This document shows positions 8,292 through 16,337 of a stretch of DNA of 64,000 nucleotides, piece by piece. The first letter of the stretch is position 1. The number at the start of each line of letters is the position of its first letter. Source of the DNA: Neptunitalea lumnitzerae (GTDB lineage: Bacteria > Bacteroidota > Bacteroidia > Flavobacteriales > Flavobacteriaceae); contig NZ_BRVO01000002.1 in NCBI RefSeq assembly GCF_027924185.1, forward strand, positions 372,001 through 436,000. The letters are read 5' to 3'. Made by a program: the position numbers and the translations under genes. The notes beneath the pieces are model-generated. The model was not told where the DNA came from. It ran no database searches and saw only the letters and a program-made list of their open reading frames with translations.

Positions 8292-8786
8292 GAGATCATC
8301 AAAGACAGTCTTAACGGATCTGAATGTATGATGTAAAGACCTTTATACCTCTATACCTCAGAAATTTCCGCCCGATTCATGTGCCTACTTTTTGGAAGTC
8401 TTTCCTATAGATAACTTCTCAAAACTTCCATCATTTTTTATCCAAGCGCCAGTATGCGGTTTTATCTCGTTTCAAGCGCAAAGGTATTTTCGTGTTATAG
8501 GCATCGGCAAGGTCAGGCTCTTCCGAGTTTGCCCGCAAATCTCCACCTGTACAGGTTGTATTTGCTGTGCAAAACCTTGCCCTGCCTTCACACGTACCTT
8601 ATCTGCTCGTGAAACGAAACAAAGCATACTCCGGCTCTTTAAACGAATAAAAAAAATGTCAGTAGTGAAAATAACACATATCGGTATTGGAAACAGCAAG
8701 AAACAAAACTTCAGCACCTCCTCTCATTACCGAATAATTACACTGACTTTTTTAAAGGATTGTAGAACTTTTAAAAATTTGAAATC
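8292..8786. other. Gene-poor segment with a GC-richer core, candidate left part of the island
   Basis: 495 bp. The middle (about 8440-8640) is visibly richer in G and C than its surroundings, with long open frames on both strands (8392-8790 plus, 8472-8717 minus) that look fortuitous. Their composition is Cys- and Arg-rich and neither resembles a known protein. It directly precedes ssb and may contain a conserved non-coding or transfer-related region of a mobile element. Confidence 0.4.
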
Positions 8787-9164
8787 ATGAACATTACAGG
8801 AAGATTGACACGAGATGCACAGGTGCATACCACCCCCAAAGACAAACAAGTAGTAAACTTTTCGGTAGCTATTAACGATAGTTATCGAAACAAACAAGGA
8901 GAGCGCATCGAGCAGACTACTTTTTTTGATTGCTCATACTGGATTAGTCCTAAGGTAGCTGCCATACTGACCAAAGGAACTTTGGTGGAACTCACGGGAA
9001 GGGTAAGCGCTAGAGCTTGGACAGGAAGTGACGGAGAAGCCCATGCAGGGCTGAATTTCCATACCTCCCGTATTAAACTCCATGGAGGCGGAAATAAAGC
9101 AAAGGACGGAAATGTTTCAAATACGAAGCAAGCGAAAGAGACTGAGGACGATTTGCCTTTCTAA
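8787..9164 (+). CDS. ssb: Single-stranded DNA-binding protein
   Basis: 125 residues. The OB-fold region opens with MNITGRLTRDAQV and contains VVNFSVAIND, FDCSYW and a GTLVELTGRVSARAW strand. The C-terminus ends in EDDLPF, the acidic tip that binds partner proteins in SSB. The shorter, variant sequence and its position next to a DUF932 gene suggest an accessory, mobile-element SSB rather than the chromosomal housekeeping copy. It is 34 bp upstream of the DUF932 gene in the same direction, probably one transcript. Confidence 0.9.
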   Translation: MNITGRLTRDAQVHTTPKDKQVVNFSVAINDSYRNKQGERIEQTTFFDCSYWISPKVAAILTKGTLVELTGRVSARAWTGSDGEAHAGLNFHTSRIKLHGGGNKAKDGNVSNTKQAKETEDDLPF

Positions 9165-9198
9165 ACAAATCAATTCACACATTTTAAATCATTGAATT

Positions 9199-10251
9199 AT
9201 GGGACATCAAATTAATTTTAACGAGCATACCGGACGTTATTCCTTTTTTAGCGTTCAGGAAAAAGCATGGCATGGATTAGGTCAAATTATTCACCAGTAC
9301 CCAACCAGTGCCGAGGCGATTACCCACGCAGGATTGGACTATGAAGTAGTAAAATCCCCGCTCTATACCAAAGGATTAGAAAGTTCTGAAATAGCGAAAG
9401 AACTTGAGGTTCCTGAATATTATGCTACAGTACGCACCGATACCGACCAAGTATTGGGTGTGGTAGGCAAAAACTACCAAATCATACAAAACAAAGAAGC
9501 GTTTACCTTCTTTGATGCCATTGTCGGTGGAGATATGGGCATCCTTTATGAAACTGCAGGGGCTTTAGGCAGTGGAGAACGCATCTTTATTACCGCCAAA
9601 CTTCCTCATTATATTCGAGTAGGTAACGGAGATGATGTAAGCGAAAAATACCTTTTCCTAACAACTTCACATGATGGTACCGGAAGTATTACAGCCGCTT
9701 TTACACCCATTCGTATCGTGTGTCAAAATACCTTAAATGCATCACTTCGCAGTATGAGTAATGTGGTACGTATCAAACATACTTCAGGAGCCAAGCAGCA
9801 TTTAATCAATGCCCATAAAGTAATGGGACTAGCCAATACCTTAAGTACCCAATTACAAGGTATTTTTAATCAGTGGGCAACCGTCAAAGTAACCGATTCC
9901 GAAGTGCGTAAACTCATTCAGTTGGCACTGTGTCCGAACAAAGAAACCTTGGAGTTACTCCAAAAAGGAGCGGAGTCCGATACTTCCACACTTTTTAAAA
10001 ATACGGTAAATGATGCTTTTTCCTATGCGATGATGAGCGATACCCAACAATTAGATACCACCAAGGGAACCTTATATGGGGCATATAATGCTGTAACAGG
10101 CTATTATCAAAATGTACGTAAGTACAAAACCCATGAAGCCAAGTTACAAAGTATTGTGCTGGGTGGTACTGCGCAAAACAAATCGCAGAAGGCATTTGAC
10201 ATTTGTGCTGCCTTTGCTAAAGAAGGAGCAGATGTATTACACCTCAATTAA
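9199..10251 (+). CDS. DUF932 (TIGR03299) phage/plasmid-like protein
   Basis: 350 residues starting MGHQINFNEHTGRYSFFS. It carries the DUF932 core: AWHGLG near residue 22, then YEVVKSPLYT, a VGKNYQIIQN motif, GERIFITAKLP, YLFLTTSHDGTGSI and RIVCQNTLNASL. The family is widespread on phages, plasmids and integrative elements and has no settled function. The length is normal. It follows ssb closely, and a hairpin terminator lies 8 bp after the stop, so ssb-DUF932 is a closed unit distinct from the TPR-TIR-SLOG genes. Confidence 0.88.
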   Translation: MGHQINFNEHTGRYSFFSVQEKAWHGLGQIIHQYPTSAEAITHAGLDYEVVKSPLYTKGLESSEIAKELEVPEYYATVRTDTDQVLGVVGKNYQIIQNKEAFTFFDAIVGGDMGILYETAGALGSGERIFITAKLPHYIRVGNGDDVSEKYLFLTTSHDGTGSITAAFTPIRIVCQNTLNASLRSMSNVVRIKHTSGAKQHLINAHKVMGLANTLSTQLQGIFNQWATVKVTDSEVRKLIQLALCPNKETLELLQKGAESDTSTLFKNTVNDAFSYAMMSDTQQLDTTKGTLYGAYNAVTGYYQNVRKYKTHEAKLQSIVLGGTAQNKSQKAFDICAAFAKEGADVLHLN

Positions 10252-10258
10252 TCACCAT

Positions 10259-10295
10259 AGGCTACTGCTTTTTAAGTAGGGTGGTAGCCTTTTAA
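10259..10295 (+). terminator. Terminator of ssb-DUF932
   Basis: AGGCTAC (10259-10265) pairs with GTAGCCT (10284-10290) and is followed by a short T-run. It begins 8 bp after the DUF932 stop. Confidence 0.6.
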
Positions 10296-10390
10296 AATAC
10301 TTTTTAAGGAGGGTTGCCTATTAATTCTAGTATTCTTTGAAGTACACTAGTATTTGGAGCAAATAATAGATTATTATCGCGCCGGCCAAA

Positions 10391-10423
10391 ACATACGCCC
10401 ATTTGTTTTGGACGTATGTTTTT
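10391..10423 (+). terminator. Hairpin with T-run resembling the terminator at 424
   Basis: ACATACG (10391-10397) pairs with CGTATGT (10413-10419), followed by TTTT. It shares the TACGCCCATTTGT string with the terminator at 424-467, which has no obvious reason to recur. Confidence 0.55.
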
Positions 10424-10599
10424 GCCGTAAAGCGGAATACTTTTTTTGATAAGATATGCTTTTAAATAATGTGTAACTTATTAAAATGATTCAACATTCA
10501 AAGTCCCTTAATCCATTAAAAAGAGCGAAATACCATTCTGATAAGTTCATTAAAATTTTACTTTTATATGTAACTCTTTAATCTTATTTACAAAACCAT

Positions 10600-10607
10600 T
10601 ATCTTTA
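10600..10607 (+). promoter_or_regulatory. Possible -7 box for the TPR-TIR-SLOG unit
   Basis: TATCTTTA approximates TAnnTTTG and lies 27 bp before the TPR start codon. No clear -33 TTG is seen at the right distance. Confidence 0.3.
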
Positions 10608-10633
10608 TACCTAAACCAATAAATATCAGTAAG

Positions 10634-13600
10634 ATGAGATTTCCTTTCATTACTTGGATAGCTTTTTTCATTTTTTTGAGCACCTATGCTCAAACAGAGC
10701 TTCACGGTTTTATAACAGAGCAAAATAGTGGTAATAAACCTGTAAAGAATGTTCGTGTAAGCAGTTTTTCAGCAAATGAAATAATGACTAACTCTGATGG
10801 TTCTTTTATACTGAAATTTCAAAATGGATTTCCCGGTATTAATGTCACCTTAGAAGTAAAAAGAGAGAAATGGATAGTAATTAGTGAAGATAAGCTTAAT
10901 TTAAATTTACCTGAAGATCCCATTAATAATAAATGGCAATTGGTAATGTGTAAAGAATCTATTTATCTCGCACGTCAAGAAGAATTTAGAACAAAAATCA
11001 GACAAAATATTCAAAAAGAATACGATAATAAATTAAAGTCAATTGATAAGGAAAAAGAAGGTTGGCAGAAAAAAGCAAATCAATTATATGAGGATTACCA
11101 ACAATTACAAAAAAGATTTAACGAAATAGCAGAGGAGTATACCCGAACAAATTTAGATGATTTAAATGAGAAGGAGATTGAGGCATATAAATTATTTGAA
11201 GAGGGAAAATTCAATGAAAGTATTGCTTTAAGAGAGAGCTTTGATAGTGAAAAGAATTTAATTAACGCTATAAACGAGCAAAAAAAAGCGGAGAAAGAAC
11301 AAGTTAAGTTGGATAGTATACTTAAAGCAAAAAAAAAGGAGATCGCTTTTAACAAAAATAATTTAAGAAAATTAGCAAAGGAATATGAACTGCAGTTTGA
11401 ATTTGATCTAGCAGGAGAAACTTTGGAGAAATTAGTTAATGCTGATTCAACTGATTTGAAAAGTAACTATGATTATGCTTATTTCCTAGCAAAACAAAAT
11501 AAACATCAAGAAGCAATAAAATTTTATGCAACTTCTTTGTTGTTGAATGATAATGAGTATGGTAAATCAGCTGTGTATAATAATTTAGGCTTGTTATATA
11601 AAGATACTCAAGATTATGGTAAAGCCTTAATGTTCTTTACTAAATCTCTTGAAATTCTAGAACTATTAGCCTTGAAAAATCCGAAAGTTTATGAACCTGT
11701 TTTGGCAGGTACTTTAAATAATATAGGCGGATTATATCATGATACAAAAGATTATAGTAAAGCCTTATCGTCATATACTAAAGCTCTTGAAATAGAAGAA
11801 CGATTGGCCTTGAAAAATCCAGAAGTTTGTGAACCAGATTTGGCAAGTACTTTAAATAATATAGGCGGATTATATCATGATACTCAAGATTATGGTAGAG
11901 CATTATCGTCATATATTAAAGCTCTTGAAATTCTAGAACGATTAGCCTTGAAAAACCAAGATGTTTATGAACCTGATTTGGCAGGTACTTTAAATAATTT
12001 TGGATCTTTATATAGAGAGACAAAAGATTATGGTAAAGCCTTATCGTTATATACTAAAGCTCTTGAAATAGAAGAACGTTTAGCCTTGAAAAATCTGGAT
12101 GTTTATGAACCTGATTTGGCAAAGACTTTAATTAATTTAGGAATTTTATATCATGATACTAACGATTATGGTAATGCTTTATCGTCATATACTAAAGCTC
12201 TTGAAATAGTAGAACGTTTAGCCTTGAAAAACCAAGAAGTTTATGAACCTGTTTTGGCAATAACTTTAAATAATTTTGGATCTTTATATAGAGAGACAAA
12301 AGATTATAGTAAAGCCTTATTGTCATATACTAAAGCTCTTGAATTACGAGAACGTTTAGCCTTGAAGAATCCGGAAGTATATGAACCTGATTTGGCAAAG
12401 ACTTTAATTAATTTAGGAATTTTATGTAAAGATATTAAAGATTATGGTAATGCCTTATCGTTATATGCTAAAGCTCTTGAAATTATAGAACGTTTAGCCT
12501 TGAAAAACAAAGATGTTTATGAACCTGATTTGGTAAGGACTTTAAATTATTTAGGGGCATTATATTTTGAAACTAAAGATTATGGTAATACCATATTGGT
12601 ATTTACTAAAGTTCTTGAAATACGAGAACGTTTAGCATTGAAAAATCCGGATGTTTATGAACCTGCTTTGGCACAAGTTTTACATAATTTAGGCTTGTTA
12701 TATTATGCTACTCAAGATTATGGTAAAGCCTTATCGTTACATACTCAAGCTCTTGAAATACGAGAATGTTTAGCCTTGAGAAATCCGGATGTTTGTGAAC
12801 CAGATTTGGCAAGTACTTTACACGATTTAGGCTTGTTATATTATGCTATACAAGATTATGGTAAAGCCTTAACGTCATATACTAAAGCTCTTGAAATTCT
12901 AGAACGATTGGCCTTGAAAAATCCGGAAGTATATGAACCTGATTTGGCAAAGACTTTAATTAATTTAGGAATTTTATATAGAGCTACTAAAGATTATAGT
13001 AAAGCTTTATCGTCATATACTAAAACTCTTGAAATAGAAGAACGATTGGCCTTGAAAAATCCAGAAGTTTGTGAACCTGATTTGGCAAGTACTTTAAATA
13101 GTATAGGAGTATTATATTATGAAATGAATGATTATAAAAACGCTTTAAAATGGTATTATCAATCATTAAGATTCTATGATAATTTAGTAAAAAAAAATCC
13201 AGTAATCTATAAGAAATATTTTTCAGACGTATTATCTAATTTCGAACTGGTGCATTTGAAAATGATTGAAAATGCTGAAACTTTTAAAGATAAAATAATA
13301 GTACAAAACCAAATTATTGCTTTTTATGAGTTCTTAGTAAAGGAATATGCATTAGATTATACAATTAATCTTGGTAATAGTTATCGAACTTTAGCATGGT
13401 ATTGTTTATTTGATAAAAAATTTGAAGAAGCAGAAAAAGCCGCCAGAGAAGCACTTAATCCCACCAAGTTTCAAAAACCTGAAGGGTATGATGAGAAATT
13501 GGAATGGGTAAATACCAACCTGGCTTTGGCGTTACTTTTTCAGGGTAAATATAAAGAAGCTGAAAAAATATACAAATCTTTAATGAATAAGCCTTACGAG

Positions 13601-13705
13601 GATTCAACCTATAAAACAGTTTTCTTAGCGGATTTAGAGGAATTGGAGAACGCGGGGATAACACACCCTGATGTAGCAAAAATAAGAGCGTTATTGACTA
13701 AATAG
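10634..13705 (+). CDS. Exported TPR protein with CarboxypepD-like N-terminus; first gene of a TIR/SLOG cassette
   Basis: 1023 residues. A type I signal peptide (about 1-20, FIFLSTYAQ) is followed by a CarboxypepD_reg-like beta domain (about 21-105: LHGFITEQNSGNKPVKNVRV, then DGSFILKF). A highly charged coiled coil spans about 115-255. Residues about 310-830 are tetratricopeptide repeats of the kinesin-light-chain type with a 46-residue unit (NLGxLYxDTxDYxKALSxYTKALEIxERLALKNPxVYEPDLAxTL). Eleven copies are in exact register at 138-bp steps. Further TPR-like helices end the protein. The role is probably protein scaffolding or sensing at the membrane or in the periplasm. The TIR gene starts 8 bp after its stop, so translation is probably coupled. 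It is AT-rich compared with ssb-DUF932. The link to immunity is inference from neighbours only. Confidence 0.85.
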   Translation: MRFPFITWIAFFIFLSTYAQTELHGFITEQNSGNKPVKNVRVSSFSANEIMTNSDGSFILKFQNGFPGINVTLEVKREKWIVISEDKLNLNLPEDPINNKWQLVMCKESIYLARQEEFRTKIRQNIQKEYDNKLKSIDKEKEGWQKKANQLYEDYQQLQKRFNEIAEEYTRTNLDDLNEKEIEAYKLFEEGKFNESIALRESFDSEKNLINAINEQKKAEKEQVKLDSILKAKKKEIAFNKNNLRKLAKEYELQFEFDLAGETLEKLVNADSTDLKSNYDYAYFLAKQNKHQEAIKFYATSLLLNDNEYGKSAVYNNLGLLYKDTQDYGKALMFFTKSLEILELLALKNPKVYEPVLAGTLNNIGGLYHDTKDYSKALSSYTKALEIEERLALKNPEVCEPDLASTLNNIGGLYHDTQDYGRALSSYIKALEILERLALKNQDVYEPDLAGTLNNFGSLYRETKDYGKALSLYTKALEIEERLALKNLDVYEPDLAKTLINLGILYHDTNDYGNALSSYTKALEIVERLALKNQEVYEPVLAITLNNFGSLYRETKDYSKALLSYTKALELRERLALKNPEVYEPDLAKTLINLGILCKDIKDYGNALSLYAKALEIIERLALKNKDVYEPDLVRTLNYLGALYFETKDYGNTILVFTKVLEIRERLALKNPDVYEPALAQVLHNLGLLYYATQDYGKALSLHTQALEIRECLALRNPDVCEPDLASTLHDLGLLYYAIQDYGKALTSYTKALEILERLALKNPEVYEPDLAKTLINLGILYRATKDYSKALSSYTKTLEIEERLALKNPEVCEPDLASTLNSIGVLYYEMNDYKNALKWYYQSLRFYDNLVKKNPVIYKKYFSDVLSNFELVHLKMIENAETFKDKIIVQNQIIAFYEFLVKEYALDYTINLGNSYRTLAWYCLFDKKFEEAEKAAREALNPTKFQKPEGYDEKLEWVNTNLALALLFQGKYKEAEKIYKSLMNKPYEDSTYKTVFLADLEELENAGITHPDVAKIRALLTK
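11570..13110 (+). repeat. Eleven tandem 138-bp repeats inside the TPR gene
   Basis: The phrase TTGAAAAA(T/C)C recurs with constant 138-bp spacing, for example at 11672, 11810, 11948 and onward to 13052. Some units are nearly identical at DNA level (the CATGATAC and AGAGAGAC variants alternate). This suggests recent duplication and a potential for copy-number change. Confidence 0.9.
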
Positions 13706-13713
13706 TAATAAAT

Positions 13714-14772
13714 ATGAATCATGTTGATGTTTTTATTTCCCGGAAAAGTGCAGATGCAAAATATGCAAAACCAATTTATGAATATTTAATCGCAGAGGGT
13801 TTAGCTGTTTTTGAGTCTGATCATACTCTAAAAGAATTGGGAAATGCGGATTATATAAAAGCCATTGATGAAGCATTGGCAAGTACTACACATATGATTG
13901 TGGTAGGTAGTTCTTCTGAGAATATTAAATCGTCATGGGTAGAGGCAGAGTGGTTATTTTTTTTAAACAGAAAGCGTTCTGCAAAAACATCAGGGAATTT
14001 ATTTACAGTAATTACTAAAGATTTTAATATAGCTGATTTACCTCCAAGTTTGGCAAATTATGAAGCAATACCTTTTAACAGGAAAAATTTTCCCATAATT
14101 TACAATTATGTTCGGGAAAAAAATACACCACCAAAACCTGCTCCTAAAAATCCATTTCCGGCTGAAGTTCAGAATAAGTATTTATGGATTATGTTAGCTG
14201 TTTTGTTAATTTCAATGTTGTCTGTATTTATATATCTTAAATACCAGCCTAAAGACATTACTATTTTTGCAAAACCTGATAAATCTCTTAGTCTCGACTC
14301 TAATTATCCGGTGTTTTCAGGTGGTGACATTTCTATAGTCATTGGTAATAAAGAAGAAAGAAAACAATTACTAAGCAATGGGGAAATTAATTTAAAGCAA
14401 ATACCTTCAAATTATATTGGGAAAAAAGTGCCAGTAACATTGTTTGCAAAATATTGGAAGGGGCAAACCGATAGCATTGTTTTGGGAAAATCAATAACCT
14501 TAAAAGTAATACCTGATGGTAGTTTAGGTAAAATATCAGGAAAAGTAATAGACTATGATGGTAACCCAATTTCCGGAGTTTCTATTTCAGTAGATAATGA
14601 TACTATTGTAGATAACGAAGTTGATGGAACATTTACCATTAGTTTACCCTTTAGATTACAAAAGGAATACTATCGAATGGAATATTCAAAATCTGGTTTT
14701 GAAACTTATAAGACTACTTATTTTCCGGTTTCAGGACACACAGATGTTCCATTACCAAGGTTAAAACAATAA
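13714..14772 (+). CDS. Membrane TIR-domain protein with extracytoplasmic CarboxypepD-like domain
   Basis: 352 residues. The N-terminal TIR domain (about 4-133) begins VDVFISRKSADAKYAKPIYE and contains MIVVGSSSENIKSSW. Glu79 in WVEAEW sits at the position of the catalytic glutamate of NAD-consuming TIR enzymes. A Pro-rich linker (138-148) leads to one membrane span (about 156-176, YLWIMLAVLLISMLSVFIYL). The remainder (about 180-352) should face the periplasm and ends in a CarboxypepD_reg-like beta domain (ISGKVIDYDGNPISGV). With no signal peptide, the TIR is predicted cytoplasmic. The layout suits a transmembrane receptor whose outer part controls an NADase or cyclic-nucleotide-producing TIR. 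It starts 8 bp after the TPR gene and ends 28 bp before the SLOG gene. Confidence 0.85.
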   Translation: MNHVDVFISRKSADAKYAKPIYEYLIAEGLAVFESDHTLKELGNADYIKAIDEALASTTHMIVVGSSSENIKSSWVEAEWLFFLNRKRSAKTSGNLFTVITKDFNIADLPPSLANYEAIPFNRKNFPIIYNYVREKNTPPKPAPKNPFPAEVQNKYLWIMLAVLLISMLSVFIYLKYQPKDITIFAKPDKSLSLDSNYPVFSGGDISIVIGNKEERKQLLSNGEINLKQIPSNYIGKKVPVTLFAKYWKGQTDSIVLGKSITLKVIPDGSLGKISGKVIDYDGNPISGVSISVDNDTIVDNEVDGTFTISLPFRLQKEYYRMEYSKSGFETYKTTYFPVSGHTDVPLPRLKQ

Positions 14773-14800
14773 TAAACAACAACTCTATATTTTTAATAAG

Positions 14801-16228
14801 ATGAGCTTAACAATTGGAATTTCAGGTAAGCGATTAATTAAAGCTGAAGAAGTAAAATACGTTTATGCGGAAATTGAAAGTCAAATTCAAAACATTCTTA
14901 ACGAAAAGGGTATTAATGAATTTGTTGGTTATACTTCATTGGCAATTGGGGCAGATACTATTTTTGCAAAAATTGTTACCAAGGTATTTAAGATGCCCTT
15001 AAATGTGATTTTGCCGATGCCTATAGATGAATATAAGACTGATTTTTCTAAGGATGAAATTGAGGATTTTGATTCATTATTAAACTTAGCCAGTGAGGTG
15101 GTAGTAACTACAGAGGCTTTACCTATTAATTCAGATGAAAGAAATGAAGCATATTTAAAGGCAGGTATTTACATTGCTGATAATTGTGATAAAATGATTT
15201 TTGTGTGGGATGAAACTAAACCGTCTGGCAAAGGAGGAACAGCCGAAATTATATCTTATTATAGTGAGGTTAAAAATGTTTTGCCAGTTGATTATATTGC
15301 TATTTCGTCACAGGATGAAAACCGACTATTCGGTAGCATTGATAAGGAGTACAAACAATCAGATACTTTGGCATTAAAGAATAGAAATCTCCACAGAAAA
15401 AGCTGGAAAATGACTATTGTATTCGGATGGTTTGCGGCATTAATTTTTGCTTCTAGTACAGCCTTTCATGATGCTATTCCACACCTCCTAAATTTATGGA
15501 TGTCAGTGATTGAGTTCTTACTATTGATGGCTGTTTTTTTCGTATTGAGAAATTATAAAAAAAGAAAACCTCATAAAAAACACATTCAAGAAAGACTAAG
15601 AGCTGAAAAACTGAGACTATTAAAATATTTTTATCCTACACAAATAGAAATTAAATTAACTGATGAAACAGCTAATAATGATGAGACTCTGAATAGTATA
15701 ATTCAGGAGTTAAAAATTGAGAAAGAAAAGAAAGATTATGTTTCTGAAATATATGAAAGATATTTGATGAGAGATCTGATCAAAGAACAATTGGATTATT
15801 TTGATGCGAAAATTAATACTATTGGCCATAAACATGAAAAGTTAGAAATGCTAAATAATGGTATTGCAATATTGTTTGGTTTTAATTTGCTATTACATTT
15901 ATGTAGTGTACTATTTGAGGGTAATTTCTTAGGCTTACATGAACATGGAATTCATTTAATTCATAATATAAACTTATTTTTAGGTATTCTCTTACCGGCA
16001 AGTTATGCTGCTGTTGAAGGTTGGATGCATTATAGTGAGTGGGAGCGACTTAAGAAAAATGCGGAGGCATCATCTATTCAACTTCGCAAAATAGAAGATG
16101 ATTTGGTTCATAGAAATGCACATAATCATATTAATAATCTAAATGGTGTTGTTGATATTTTAATTTCAGACAACAAAAGTTGGAGTATTGTTTTAGAGAA
16201 TAAAGGTAGTTTAATAGTTCTTTTGTAA
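14801..16228 (+). CDS. SLOG-domain protein fused to a four-span SLATT-like membrane module
   Basis: 475 residues. Residues 1-170 form a SLOG/LOG-type Rossmann domain: IGISGKR at the first strand-loop, GYTSLAIGADTIFAKI, LNVILPMPIDEY, and the nucleotide-site KPSGKGGTAEI near 140-150. Membrane spans are predicted at about 203-222 and 226-249, and again at about 352-374 and 385-406, with a charged coiled region between. The C-terminal ISDNKSWSIVLENK resembles the end of SMODS/SLOG-associating 2TM (SLATT) effectors. In characterised systems SLOG domains bind NAD-derived signals, and SLATT segments are predicted to form membrane pores. With the upstream TIR gene it forms a plausible signal-producer and signal-receptor pair. 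Whether it acts this way is inference. Confidence 0.82.
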   Translation: MSLTIGISGKRLIKAEEVKYVYAEIESQIQNILNEKGINEFVGYTSLAIGADTIFAKIVTKVFKMPLNVILPMPIDEYKTDFSKDEIEDFDSLLNLASEVVVTTEALPINSDERNEAYLKAGIYIADNCDKMIFVWDETKPSGKGGTAEIISYYSEVKNVLPVDYIAISSQDENRLFGSIDKEYKQSDTLALKNRNLHRKSWKMTIVFGWFAALIFASSTAFHDAIPHLLNLWMSVIEFLLLMAVFFVLRNYKKRKPHKKHIQERLRAEKLRLLKYFYPTQIEIKLTDETANNDETLNSIIQELKIEKEKKDYVSEIYERYLMRDLIKEQLDYFDAKINTIGHKHEKLEMLNNGIAILFGFNLLLHLCSVLFEGNFLGLHEHGIHLIHNINLFLGILLPASYAAVEGWMHYSEWERLKKNAEASSIQLRKIEDDLVHRNAHNHINNLNGVVDILISDNKSWSIVLENKGSLIVLL

Positions 16229-16261
16229 GAGATAATTATCTTCTATGAAAATAACAGGTCG

Positions 16262-16287
16262 AACTAGAAAATTTTAGTTATTTTTAA
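16262..16287 (+). terminator. Weak hairpin after the SLOG gene
   Basis: AACTA and AAAA (16262-16271) face TTTTAGTT (16272-16279), followed by ATTTTT. It is AU-only, so termination strength is doubtful. Confidence 0.3.
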
Positions 16288-16337
16288 GCAATATACTATC
16301 ATTACATTAATATCATTAATTATAATCGCTATAAAAT

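Larger units (their letters stand above)
10252..10633. other. Intergenic region with two hairpins, then an AT-rich promoter region
   Basis: It holds the terminator at 10259-10295 and the hairpin at 10391-10423. About 200 bp of AT-rich sequence leads to the TPR gene, with a TATCTTTA box (10600-10607) close to the flavobacterial -7 consensus. No gene seen. Confidence 0.55.

Noticed and set aside
8392-8790. Open frame of 132 codons upstream of and overlapping the ssb start
   Set aside because: Arg- and Cys-rich with no known match, overlaps ssb by 4 bp, and the opposite strand has an equally long frame; likely fortuitous in a GC-richer block.
11570-13110. CRISPR-like array because of regular repeats
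   Set aside because: The 138-bp units are fully coding in one frame and give TPR repeats; there are no short direct repeats with unique spacers.
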